64,000 nucleotides of DNA from Dillenia suffruticosa. Lineage: Eukaryota; Streptophyta; Magnoliopsida; Dilleniales; Dilleniaceae. Location: assembly GCA_033439265.1 (NCBI GenBank), contig JAVTVX010000024.1, positions 310,001-374,000 on the forward strand, given 5' to 3'. Positions 11,301 to 22,901 of the stretch are shown here, piece by piece. The notes beneath the pieces are model-generated. The model was not told the origin of the DNA, did no database searches, and saw only the letters and a program-made list of their open reading frames with translations. The number at the start of each line of letters is the position of its first letter. Within the stretch, counting starts at the first letter, position 1. A program made the position numbers and the translations under genes.

Positions 11301-13700
11301 TTTTTTTTTTTTCTGATTACTTGTTTCACTTTCTTTTTTTTTTGTGAAGAAATGAAACAGAGGAAAACTTAACAACTCTGGCCTAGATCACCAGCAATAA
11401 GGTAATACATTTTCTTATTCTCTCTCAAGACTTTGACACCTCTCGCATCTACCGCTAACAAATTGCATAAAGAAGAGGAAGGAGGAATTTTTTGACCCTA
11501 GGCTCACAGGAATGACCAAGGGCAGTAAGGTGATCTGCGCACCTATTTCCCTCTCTAAAAATTTGTGAGACATTGACAACTTCCACCTCCTTCATGAGAG
11601 ACTGACATTCCTCCATAAGGAGGCCTAAGGGTTGTTCCTCACAAGACCCATCCCTAAGCAACTCTATCGTAGTTAGGGAATCCATATCCAGCTCTAGACC
11701 TTTCAGCCCTTTATCATTAGTCAACTCTGAACCCACCTCGATTCCCCAAATCTTCGTCGCAAGAACAGAACAAATACCAACGTTAACGATAAAACCAGCT
11801 ACCCGATCCCCGGAGGAATTTCTAATGATCCCTCCAGCTACTGCATGCCCATCTGAAACGCCAACTTACTCGTCTGTGTTAAGCTTGAAAGTCTCACCTC
11901 TAGGAGGTTTCTAGTTCACCCAAGTCCTATTTATCACACCCCTCTTAGCTTCGTTACTTAACGCAGCTCCAATTTCTTTGCCGAAGTTTACAATCCACCT
12001 CGCCACCTACATGAAAGGCAAGCACTCATTTTGATAAATTCTCTTACACCTAGCTTTCCAAATGATCCACATTGATAATGTCACTTGACCAAAAGTTATC
12101 ATCTTCCTCCACCCTGGGAAACACTAAATTCCACACTTCTCTAGCAAAAATACACTTCTCTACGTTGGTTATAATTTTCCTGTTAGCTACTAGTCATAAG
12201 AACCTGACCCTTTCGGGCCCTACAGCCTTCCACACCCAAGTCCAATCCTCCTTAACCTAGATCCCTTCCTTGTTCAGAGATTGGAAGAAACTATAGGCTG
12301 AGCCTATTGAGAAACTCCCATCCACACTTCCAACCCAGATAAAATCATCTCCATGAAAAGGAATTACGGGGAATGGCCAAACTCCTAATTTCCTCCACCT
12401 AAGAATTCGGTAGGACAGTTCGTAGATCATCTAATTTCTATTCCCTATTTACCGTTGATGAATTGGTCCACCTTAGAATTCAAAGAGAGATCCTGAAGAG
12501 GAGCCGGCGTATGATTGATCAAAGGATCTTTACCGACCCAATGACCTGTCCAGAACAAAATCTTACTTCCATCCCCAACCCTCCAACTCATGCCTTTGTT
12601 TAGCAAGCTCCTGCTCTTGATTATGCCCCTCCAAACAGCTGAAACACCCGGTTTAATTCTATAGTTTAGTAAATCACCTTCTTTTAAATACCTGTTCCTG
12701 AGGAGGTCACACCAAAGACAATTCTTTCCCTTTAGAAGTTTCCAACCCAATTTGGCCATGAAAATTAGGTCGGTGACTCTTGGTTCCCTTAACCCCAGGC
12801 CTCCTTCCTTTCTAGGAGTGTAGACTCTCTCCCGGTTAATCAGGTGAACATTCTTACGATCTCTTAACCAACCCCACAAACTCACTGTAAAGTTGGTCAA
12901 GCTTCTTGCAAATTGATTCCAGTAACCATGCAGCTTGCATGGTGTAAATAGGAACCGTTACAGTAACTGGTTGAATTTAAACTTTCCTTCCAGCAGAATT
13001 TAAGCATTTGGCTTTCCATCTCGACAACATGGCCATAAGTGAACCTGTCCACTCTTTTGTGTAAAATAGGAATTCCCAGTTCAGGAGATAAAGAGAAATT
13101 GCTGACTGCGGCCAAAGAATCCTTTAGAGTCCAAGGAGCTTTGAGAGGGAGCCATATTTTGGCTTTGCTGTGGTTTAAAGACCGCTCTCTAAAGAGAACT
13201 CCTTTAAACACTCCAAAACACAACTCAAGTTCAAGTGATCTGCTTTGACAAAGAGAAGCAAATCATTAGCATAGAAGAGATGGGAAATAGCAGGTCCCCC
13301 TCTGCAGATTCTAATTGGGTGCCAAGTTCCTCTTTTAACCCTCTCTTGATTCATGTAGGAAAGATGTTCCATAATCAAAATAAAAAGATATAGGGAAAGA
13401 GAGCTCCCTGTCTTAATCCCTAACCCAGCTTGAAAAAAGGAGGGTCTCTCCAATCCAAAGAAGGGAAATGTTACCCGCAAAGATAAAAAACATGATGAGT
13501 TTAGCAAGGCTAATGGGGAAGTTAAAATCCACTAGAACGCGCCCAAGATAACTCCAATTAAAGTCATAAACTTTCTTAAGATCCACTTTGAAGACCACGA
13601 ACTGCCATTTATTATTGGATTTCCTTAGAGCATAAATGATTTCCTGGGTGATGATAATGTTATCTTGAAGTGGCCGAGTAAACCTTGTAAGGAGAAGCCA
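11301..13700 (-). mobile_element. Decayed LINE (non-LTR retrotransposon), minus strand
   Basis: Read on the minus strand the order is right to left. 13598-13413 holds a reverse-transcriptase part ('FKVDLKKVYD'). 13507-13175 holds the catalytic-box region ('YANDLLLF', where intact copies have 'YADDLLLF'). 12900-12445 holds the thumb and zf-RVT linker ('GGLGLREP', 'WRVGDGSKILFW'). 11736-11455 holds the end of the RNase H-like domain ('FREGNRCADHLTALGHS'). T-runs at 11301-11314 and 11334-11343 represent the poly-A tail. Endonuclease sequence is not seen, so the copy is 5'-truncated. It also carries several frame changes and is not functional. No clear target duplication was found. Confidence 0.85.
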
Positions 13701-14575
13701 GCATTAACCCCACAAAAATTGTACTATATCTACTGATATCCAGAATTATAATCCGATTAACCTGATTCGAGATTTGCAGTAACTCATTTAGGGAGTTACT
13801 ATCCCAATGCAGTCTGTTTCATGCCCAAGTTACTAGTCAAACTCGGGATTTTGATTAAAAAATTTAATACCACATTTTACTAGCCAAGTGATCATTGGTT
13901 GACCGGATGCTCTCTTAGTCGAGCATTCCTTATGACCTTCTTGGTCATCCCAACTCTTGATGCTCAAGCTCCTTAGTTATTTCATTCCTCGGTAGATACG
14001 CTTCATTAATACGAGTGTAATTCATTCCATTACGCGATAAACACAATTTAAAGTCAACCATTATGGAAGTAAATCTATGATGGATTTAAACTTTTTTAAA
14101 TCGGATATGAATCTTTTCTCTTTCCCGAAAACTCTTTCAATAAGGAAACATATTTCAGTGGTCACTCTTGATTAGGTAGGAAACCTCCACGATAACTCGA
14201 GATTTCTTTAATTGATAGTATACTAAATCTCTTATAAATGTTTGACTATAATTTTTATAATTTTAAAAAAGTTTTAATAATTTTATAAGAAAATTTAGAT
14301 TTCTAAACTCTTGAACTCATACAGAATTTACGATAAACACATATTATATATATTTAGAGAATGTACTGAAATTCGACATAAAGAGTGAGAATGTAACAAA
14401 TCACGAAATTCATGCGATACAGTTTATATTAAGAGTTGTACCAGAATACTTGTTATTTAAAGATTGTAATGACGAGGTTACTTAAGGCAATAACAATTTT
14501 TTATTATTGAATTATTAAGTCACCTTTAATTGAGAAAAGAAAAAGAAGAACGTAATAAAAAAAATTAGAGTTTTT
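13701..14575. other. AT-rich spacer without recognised features
   Basis: No gene or element can be supported. The sequence is AT-rich with many short T/A runs, and its left part may be a decayed repeat. Confidence 0.5.
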
Positions 14576-14579
14576 TACT

Positions 14580-14580
14580 T

Positions 14581-14612
<32 letters not shown>

Positions 14613-14616
14613 GCGC
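14580..14616. repeat. GA / GAGC microsatellite
   Basis: About ten GA units are followed by four GAGC-like units. Confidence 0.9.
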
Positions 14617-14664
14617 GGAAAAGAAACAGACGAATAAAAATAAAAAGCGGAGACATTGCCAAAT

Positions 14665-14740
14665 CGCAAAAAGAAAAATGGAGCCCCACATTGCACAAAT
14701 TTCGCAAAAAGAAAAATGAAGCCCCACATTGCACAAATTT
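14665..14740. repeat. 38-bp tandem duplication
   Basis: Two copies (14665-14702 and 14703-14740) of CGCAAAAAGAAAAATG... differ at one base, so the duplication is recent. Confidence 0.9.
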
Positions 14741-15674
14741 CAGGGTGCCACAGCCACGGCTACTGCCATGACATCCCCCACGCCACCCCCCTCCTCCCCC
14801 ACCCCAAAAAAAAATCAAGATCAACGGACCAGATCTTGCAAGGGCTCTCAGCTCAGCATTGTCGCACGTAGTTTGATGATCGATTGCGGCCTCGTGATGG
14901 CGATACCCAGGCTATGCTTACTTCCTCTACTTTTAGTACGATCTCTCGTATAGGCGGGAAGGGAACCCACCCAAGTCCCAACCACCCCCCAAGTCCCAAC
15001 CCAATCAAACCACATCACACACACACACACCCTCTCTCTCTCTCTGGTGAGCGAGAGAGCCCCCTCTCCCAAAAAAATCCTAAAAGTGAAGAGAAATAGG
15101 AGTGCGAGCTATGGGCGTGGGGGACTGAACCAACAACATGGGTTGTTTTTTTCATATTTGGTTTTGGGGTGATGTGGTGGAAGAAAATACGATTAGGGTT
15201 TTTAAGATGCTCATTCTTTTCGGAGGACACATTTATGGGATACTTGTTTGCCAATAAAAGTACTTAGAAATGATCACCCCACACCCCTGCTCTGATCTGG
15301 TTCTCCCTTTTTGCTTTTACGGTGTGCTGTGTGCTCTTTGTGCTAGTTGCTAGCTTGTTTCTTCATTGGGTGGTAGCTTAAATTAGGAAGTAGTGATTTT
15401 ATATGTTCTCTCTCTCTCTCTACGTAGAATATAGGAGATTCATAGTATACTTTGGGAGGTTATTAATATAAGGAATAATATTTGTGGGGAAAGAAAGACA
15501 CTGCTTTCAGCTGAGCCCAAGAGTTAAGACCACCCAGACTACAGAATAAAGGTAGAAAGGAATCAATGCTCTCAATGTGATTTCACAATTCCTCTCCACC
15601 CCTAATGTCTTTCCTGTAAAAATTTCTTCTTCTATATACCATTGTCTATTTTGGAAAAAGAAATATTCGATTCT

Positions 15675-15675
<1 letters not shown>
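14741..15675. other. Upstream flank of CRN
   Basis: No coding region is supported. The stretch contains short CT/CA runs at about 15018-15046 and 15408-15420. The CRN promoter should lie towards the right end, but I cannot place a TATA box with confidence. Confidence 0.4.

Positions 15676-15723
<48 letters not shown>
15676..15723. repeat. Long CT microsatellite in the CRN 5' leader
   Basis: An almost pure CT run of roughly 23 units lies about 280 bases upstream of the CRN start codon. Pyrimidine-rich tracts are common in plant 5' leaders and promoters, and one this long is likely to vary in length between individuals. Confidence 0.9.
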
Positions 15724-15728
<5 letters not shown>

Positions 15729-15999
15729 TCGCCCCCAGCCCCAAACCCAAACACCACCATCCCTACACTTTCTGCTCTTCAAATCTTTCCTAAAGTAGCC
15801 AAACTTAGTCGCACTGAGACTGCAACTATGTCATGGAACCTTTCTATATTTATGATTTGCTTCGTCTCTTTGCGCTTCTTTAGTCTCTGTCTCTCTCCAA
15901 TTTTGAGCTTTGAATGAAGTGCTTTTTTGGGTTGTTACTTGATTTGTGCTCTATGTTTCGACTTTAAGGCTTGTCTTCCTGTTTACCGAGGAACAACAA

Positions 16000-17660
16000 A
16001 TGACTAGTAGTCGCTATTCTAGCAAGAGGAACATACCAGTACCACTTAATCTGCTCTTGTTCCTCTGCTTTATTCATGGGGTTCAAACTCAACAAAGGTT
16101 GATCAAACACATCTTTGCCGAGTCTCCAGCTTCTTCTCCAACTCACCACTCTCCCCAGTTTGAGCATGGACTTAGAAGGATCATTCTCAGCGTTGTTTTA
16201 GGCATCTTCACCGGTTTAATTGGTGTGCTTCTCTTTGCTTGTTTACTCCGGTTCTTCGTTAGGTTCTTGAATAGAGCCCCTCTTCTCAAAGGTCCTGTTA
16301 TCTTTTCCCCACAAATTGACTCCAAGACGCTCCAGTCTGCTCTTTCCAACGAGAACCAGCTTCTGGGTTCCAGCCCTAATGGCAAGTACTATAGGACAGT
16401 CCTCGGTAATGGGCTCACAGTTGCGGTGAAGAGGCTCGAACCCTTTGACGCTGCGTCTCCAGAGGCCAACAGCAAGACACTCAGGAGAAGGATTCAGCAG
16501 GAGCTCGAGATTCTTGCTGGTTTAAGGCATAGAAATCTGATGAGATTAAGAGCTTATGTTCGCGAGACCGACAGGTTCTCTCTGGTTTATGACTACATGC
16601 CCAGTGGGAGCTTGGAGGATGCAATGAAGAGGATGAGGGAAAACAAGTTGCAGTTAGGTTGGGATGTTCGGCTCAGGATTGCGGTTGGGATTATCAAGGG
16701 CCTCCATTATCTTCATTTTGGATGCATTCCCCAGGTTGTGCACTACAATTTGAAGCCCTCAAATGTGATGCTGGATGCTGATTGTGAACCTAGGCTCGCT
16801 GATTGCAGCTTGGCGAAGCTATTTCCAAATTTGGATCGAGAAGCATCTGCCTACACTGCTCCCGAGTGTTTCCACAATTTCAGGTATTCAATTCTGTCCC
16901 ATAATTCATACTATGTTCAATTCTGTCCCATAATTCATACTATGTCCTTAACCTTAATTATCATACTATGCATACTATGCATACTATGCCCTTAACCTTA
17001 AGTATAATGCTTTCATTAATGAACTATAACGCCCTTAGAATACCTCTAACCAGAATTCTTGGTTAAACTGTATTCTATAGAGTAGTTTTAAAATATGGAG
17101 CTAGCTAGTCTCTTAAATTCCATTACGAGCTTAAACATGTGACTGGATGTCGTCCCATGTCCATGGACCGAGTTGGTTCAAATTATGCTATAATGAAGGT
17201 TTTGTCCCAGCCAACTTACTGCCACTGCGAGCGAGAAATTTGATGGGTAAGTGTTCACTTTTTGTTTGTGTGCTTGCAGCATATTCCTTGACTTTAATAT
17301 GAAATATAAAATTATTTCTGATAGCAGTGTTTTATTCTGTTTAGTAGGTATACAGATAAAAGTGATGTCTTCAGTTTCGGGGTGATATTGGGTGTTCTGT
17401 TGACTGGTAGAGACCCTGCAGATCCATTCTTTGCAGAGGCAGCTGGAGGGGGAAGTTTTGGATGGTGGCTTAGCCATCTGCAGCAAGCAGGGGAGGCACG
17501 AGAAGCTCTTGAAAAGAGCCTTTTAGGGGAAGAAATAGAGGAGGATGAAATGCTAATGGCTGTCAAAATTGCTGTTGTCTGCCTGTCAGATTTGCCTAAT
17601 GATCGGCCTTCAAGTGATGAACTTGTTTCAATGCTCACCCAGCTGCAGTTTCTAAAATAG
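16000..17660 (+). CDS. CRN: CORYNE, membrane-bound receptor-like pseudokinase
   Basis: CORYNE partners CLAVATA2 at the plasma membrane to relay CLE-peptide signals that restrain shoot stem cells. There are two exons, 16000-16883 and 17348-17660, totalling 398 residues (the Arabidopsis protein is about 400). The order is: a hydrophobic leader (about 14-28), a short extracellular part with no LRRs, a transmembrane segment (about 61-82), then a kinase-like domain starting 'PLLKGPVIFSPQIDSKTL'. The lysine of 'VAVKRL' (K144) is present. The catalytic loop reads 'HYNLKPSN' instead of HRDLKxxN, and DFG is replaced by 'ADC', so the domain should be catalytically dead, as in CRN. The C-terminus 'DRPSSDELVSMLTQLQ' is typical. 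I chose the ATG at 16000 as the first in-frame ATG; its context (CAACAAATGA) is good. The intron is 464 bp, GT-AG, and splits an Arg codon. Confidence 0.95.
16887..16944 (+). repeat. Perfect 29-bp tandem duplication at the start of the CRN intron
   Basis: Copies at 16887-16915 and 16916-16944 are identical and begin three bases inside the intron. They are followed by three short CATACTATG repeats (about 16966-16989). The CRN reading frame stays open through this duplication to a stop at 16993-16995. Confidence 0.9.
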
Positions 17661-18640
17661 ATGCTAGTATTTACCTCTAAGGTATGGTTTCTTCGGATTT
17701 TGGGAGTTGGATATGTGCCCTTTTTTCTTTGAAATATGTTTCTAGATCAGCTAGTCCTGAAATTCACTCCTTTACTATTTGTAAACAGATCGGTAGTGCT
17801 TTGCCGTGGCTGTTGCCTTCTAGATGTTTAGGATCTAACAGTATTCTAACCTGTACATTTACTTTATTGCATGGAATGTACATGAGGAATATGATGTATT
17901 GAATGTGAGGCGAATGTTCATCAAAGGGGCTCTGGTTGAAAGTTCTTATCTAATGATAGAGGAGCATTGCACACGTCCTCCCTTTAATTATTCTTGGTTG
18001 TTGTAGTGGGATTTGGTTGGAAGTCATTTCTTGGGGCAGGACTTCTTTTTTGACATTATGGTTACTTGAGCTTTGAAATGAAGTTGATCCGCATTCTTTT
18101 CACTTCAATTTAAGCTAGGCTGATTGGTTTGACCTGTGATAATCTGAAGAATATGTTTTCTAGCATAGCTTAATAGTAATTGTTCATCCTAGTACAATTA
18201 AAAGTTTTGAATTTAATTGTCATTTACCTTGGTCACTAGCCAAGTAGTTTTGGTACATCTTATTGTTGCTTTTAGTTATAATAATCTGAGATGAATTCTT
18301 TGTAGCCTTGAATTGTGGCAATGCAAAACTATCCGTGTTAGTATTTTGGAGTTTGCCTTTATTGGATAATTTTTATTTATATCAATGACCAGTTAGCCTT
18401 CAATGAACCACAACGTGGATGTGACCAATGGTTGGTGCCTCTTCCCTGCTTTTCAGGGTGTTGTTTCTTTTTATTGGCCAGTAGCATTTGATTCAACTTG
18501 TTTTGGCCCCATGTTATTTCTCATTCAAAAGATAAAAAAAGTTGAGAGTAAATTATGTTGTCTTTATTAAAGCGTGAGACAAACTGTACGCCCATGAGGA
18601 TTGGATGAGCTCTGTTGGGAGCATGAAAAAGCTTGAAAAT
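17661..18640. other. CRN 3' UTR and spacer
   Basis: No further gene is seen. The first few hundred bases probably include the CRN 3' UTR, but I cannot place a cleavage site. Confidence 0.4.
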
Positions 18641-18651
18641 TACATCATGTG

Positions 18652-18761
18652 GCTGTGGGAATGGGGACACAGACGACTGAGAAGTCATGCCTTAAGGCTT
18701 TGGCTTGCTGTGGAAATGGGGACACAGACGACTGAGAAGTCATGCCATAAGGCTTTGGCTT
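18652..18761. repeat. 55-bp tandem duplication
   Basis: Copies at 18652-18706 and 18707-18761 share GGGGACACAGACGACTGAGA and neighbouring sequence, with only a few differences. Confidence 0.85.
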
Positions 18762-19168
18762 TGGCTTTGGGATGGGACCCAAGCCTTTGCGAAAAGCATA
18801 GAAACAAATTAGTGTCAGTTAACAGCTGTAAATGAAGAGCCCCTCTGCATATAACACTGCAGTGCTGGTCTGTGTTGCATTTGTATTGCGTTGCATTCTA
18901 TAGCTACAGTAAGGGTAATAAATTGTTGTCTCCATCTTCTAGAAAATACCAAGGGTAACATCTCCAAGATGATGCCTTTGGAGAACCTCAGACTATGTAC
19001 TTACTTTAGGCGTGGGATAATCTTGGAAATCAAGCCATTATTTTTTTTATTATATAAGAATTTAAAATTACGATCAGATTAGGGAATGAGAGTTTATATC
19101 ATTAGGCTATCCACTTAAAAACATCAAGCTATTATAATCCATACCAGGTAGGCAGGCTCTCTTCCCAA

Positions 19169-19633
19169 GCCTCTAGCTCTAGTAATTGATATTACGTGAG
19201 TTTTACTGAAATAGGATTCATCCCCAAGACGAGGTATATAGTTATTTGACATGTGGGACTATGAAGAGATACTTTCAACTCAATCCACAACTCTTTGTGA
19301 TTCATATTCAAGAAGGGGACTGCTATGTCCTTCCAATCTTTTTGATTAAAAGCAAAGAAAGAGGAGGGGAAATATGATCCATGCCCCCCCGAGAATAATG
19401 CCTCTAGCTCTAGTAATTGATGTTACGAGAGTTTTACTGAAATAGGATTCATTCCCTAGACGAGAGGTATATAGTTATTTGACATGTTGTGGGACCATGA
19501 AGAGATACTTTCAACTCAATCCACAACTCGTGATTCATGTTCAAGAAGAGGACTGCTATGTGCTTCCAATCTTTTTGATTAAAAGCAAAGAAAGAGAAGA
19601 GGAGAAATATGATCCATGCCCCCCCGAGAATAA
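19169..19633. repeat. Tandem duplication of a ~230-bp unit
   Basis: Unit 1 (19169-19399) and unit 2 (19400-19633) both start GCCTCTAGCTCTAGTAATTG and end CCCCCGAGAATAAT. They differ by scattered substitutions and small indels. No coding potential or terminal inverted repeats are seen. Confidence 0.85.
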
Positions 19634-19734
19634 TAAACATTGACCGTTAGAATGCATGAAAAACTTAATGCATGCTTTTAATGCAAAAATTAAATCAAGT
19701 TTTGGGGTTATCTTCGGTCATACTCTTATCTTTC

Positions 19735-20135
19735 ACTTCTGACGACGCAACACCACCAAAATATTCCTTTGGATGTGTATAAATATTTTAAATTCTCAAT
19801 TTCACTTGATAAATGGTGTGAAATTAACAAATCTAGATTTAGAAACTCAATATATTAAGAGGATTTTATATAAGCTCTCCATTAAAATCATATAATTGTC
19901 ACTCTAAATTATTGTTGGACGTTATGAGAAATCAATTAAATATTCAAAATGAAAAAACAAGATTAATTATCTGGAGGTTTGAATGGTCATTAAAATCTGA
20001 TCAAATACAATCCAATTCAAATTTTTTTCATTTTTTATAACATTTAATCACTGTCGGTTATATTTTTTCTATTAATCTGATTTTGAATGCATTGATTCAT
20101 TCGAATTTAAAAATTCCTAACATTTTTTCCCTTGG
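19735..20135 (-). repeat. Left copy of a ~400-bp direct repeat flanking the copia relic
   Basis: This segment aligns over its length with 25490-25905 in the same orientation. Shared stretches include CAAAATATTC, AAGATTAATT and the run TCGGTTATATTTTTT. Because the two copies flank a minus-strand copia relic they may be its decayed LTRs, this one being the 3' LTR. Clear TG...CA ends and target duplications are not visible, so a dispersed repeat unrelated to the relic remains possible. Confidence 0.5.
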
Positions 20136-20371
20136 TTCAACAAACCCTGACTTGAGTTAAAACCAAATCAATTCCATATGAAAATAGAGTATATAAGTCA
20201 CTGTGATAAATCCTCTAAAAGCGAGTATTATCTTTCGTGTATCATAATATATTTTATTTTCTAATTTTATGGTGATATTTATTTTATGAATAAACATTAT
20301 ATTTATTTGACATCCAAAATTGATAAATTTATCTCAAAACAAAATATATACATAATTTTAATTGAGAAAAT

Positions 20372-22859
20372 TCAATTATGAGTTTCATTGAAATAAGACA
20401 ATAAGTCCATATTTATAATATGATTGCTGAACCTATTTGGTGATATGTCTTTGGTTAAATAATCAGTCAATATATAATCAGTGGTAATGTATTGGATTAT
20501 AACTTTTTTTTTCAACACTCTTTTTTTAATAGCTAAATACTTTATATTGATATATTTATTTTGACTACTACTCTTTTTATTTTTAACAAAAAATAAAATA
20601 ACTAAATTGTCACAAAATATATATAATGATTTAAATACAAAATCTAAAATCTTAAATTCGAATATAAAACTTTTGAACCACATCACGTGTGTCGTAGTCT
20701 CAAAATACATCACGAATTCAGCTTTCATAGTAAAAGTAATAGTCAATATCTGTTTAGCACTTCTCCGTAATACAGCTCACCGGCAATTATGAAAATGTAA
20801 TCCGACCTTAATTTTCGAGAATCAACACAGTCGGCAAAGTCTGAATCTGAATACCCCACTACTTCCAGATTGTTGTTTCTTTTGTATGTAAGCATGTGTT
20901 TTTTGGTATTTTGTAGATATTTTAACACTTTTTTTTTATAATTTTCTAATATTCCAAACTTGGTTTACTTTAGTATCTACCAATATCCCAACAGTATGCG
21001 CTATATCAGGTCTTATACAGAACTGTGCATACATGAGATTTCCAACAATGGAAATATATAAGATGTTAGTCATTTGTTCTCTTTCCAATTCTGTTTTAGG
21101 TATTGATCCAAATTGAATATATCTCATTTGACAATCGAAACTATAGTTAGTGAACAGTTCTTCATCATATATCTCTTAAGTATTTTGTTGATGTGGATCT
21201 CTTAAGATAATCTCAGGAGTTTATAAGATCTATCTTGATATATTTTTTTATTGATAACATAAAATGTATTATCTTAATTTTTTATCCCAAAGTTCTTAAA
21301 AATAAACTATCTCACCTCATATAACCTCCCCTTATTATTTGTAACAAATAGTATGTTATTCACATACATGATAAGGAAACAAAATCTGCTCTTACTGATC
21401 TTTAGGTATATGCATTGATTCATAATATTTTCTTCAAAATTGAATGAAATGATTATATTGTGAAATTTTAAATATCACTTGTGGAAAACTTGTTTTAGTC
21501 CATATATAAATTTCTTGAATTTGCATACTAAATACTCACTACCACTAAAAGAGAATCTTTCACGTTAATACATATAAAATTCTTCCTCTAGTTTCTCATT
21601 AAGGAAAGAAATTTTTACATCCATTTGTTGTAATTCTAGGTCAAAATACACAACAAGTGTTAGAATGATACAGAGAGAATTTTTCTTAAATACTAGAGAA
21701 AATATTTTCGAGTAGTCAATTCTTTCCCTTTAGATAAACCCTTTCGCAACGAATTTGGTCTTGTATTTCTCGATATTGTCTAATGAGTCTGTCTTAATCT
21801 TAAAAACTCATTTACATATAATGAGTTTTATTCACATTTGGCAATTTTATAAGATCCTAGACTTCGTTACTCCTCGTGAAATCTATCTCAAATTTCATGG
21901 CATTCAGCCATAAATTTGAGTCCTTACAATTCATAGCCTGTGAAAATGTTTTCAAATTCTTTATGGTTTCAACGTTATAGTTAGACTTTTGAAAGTATAT
22001 CACATAATCATCAAGTATGGATAACATTCTTTCTCGAGTAAGTCTCCTTAATGTTGGTTTAATATTCTCTATAGTAGGAGATTGACTAACTTGATCTTGA
22101 TCAATTGTTTGTGAAATTTCTTGATTATCATTTGTATCTAGATTTATATTAATAGACACTTGAGAATTATTTTGAATGACAACTAATTTGGTATTTAAAC
22201 TTGATAGAATATTTGATAGGTCTATTTCAGGAGTTAAGTCCCGAAGGTAACCCCTCTTACTGACCAAGTCATTTTCTAGAAATTTAACGTTTGTAAATTT
22301 CATAAATCTAATATAGTAGCATAAACAATAAAACTAATATCTCTTAGACTTATCAGAATAATCGACAAAATATCCATTCAAGATCCTTGAATTCAGTTTA
22401 TTTTTTCGTAGATTATAAACCCTTATCTTTACAGGACAACTCCAAATGCTTACATATTTTAAACCAAATTCTAACTCTTAAATAACTCAAAGGGAGTTTT
22501 AGCTAATGTCTTGGCTGAAACCCCATTTAAAATATATACTGCCATCTTGAAAGTTTTAATCCACAAGAATTTAAACAGTTTGGATCTAACTATCATACTT
22601 ATAATCATATCAAATAAGCTCATGTTCCTTCTTTTAACTATATTATTTTGGTCAGGTAAACCAAATATGATATATTGGGCAACAATCCCTTTTTTTAAAG
22701 AACTTTGCAAATGGATATGGTATTTATTCATTTTCTATATACCTTCTATAGTACTTCACATCTTTATCTGATTTCATAATTTTTATTCACTTACCGTATT
22801 ATTTCTCTACTTCTGACTTGAAAATTTAAAAACATCCAACGTCTTGTTTTTATGGTAAA

Positions 22860-22901
<42 letters not shown>

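Noticed and set aside
15577-15917. Two plus-strand and one minus-strand open frames over the CT repeat before CRN
   Set aside because: They are made mostly of Leu/Ser or Arg/Glu repeats from the microsatellite and have no protein signature.
15946-15999. Upstream in-frame extension of CRN
   Set aside because: The extension begins with GTG and has no in-frame ATG before 16000. The ATG at 16000 gives the expected length and hydrophobic leader.
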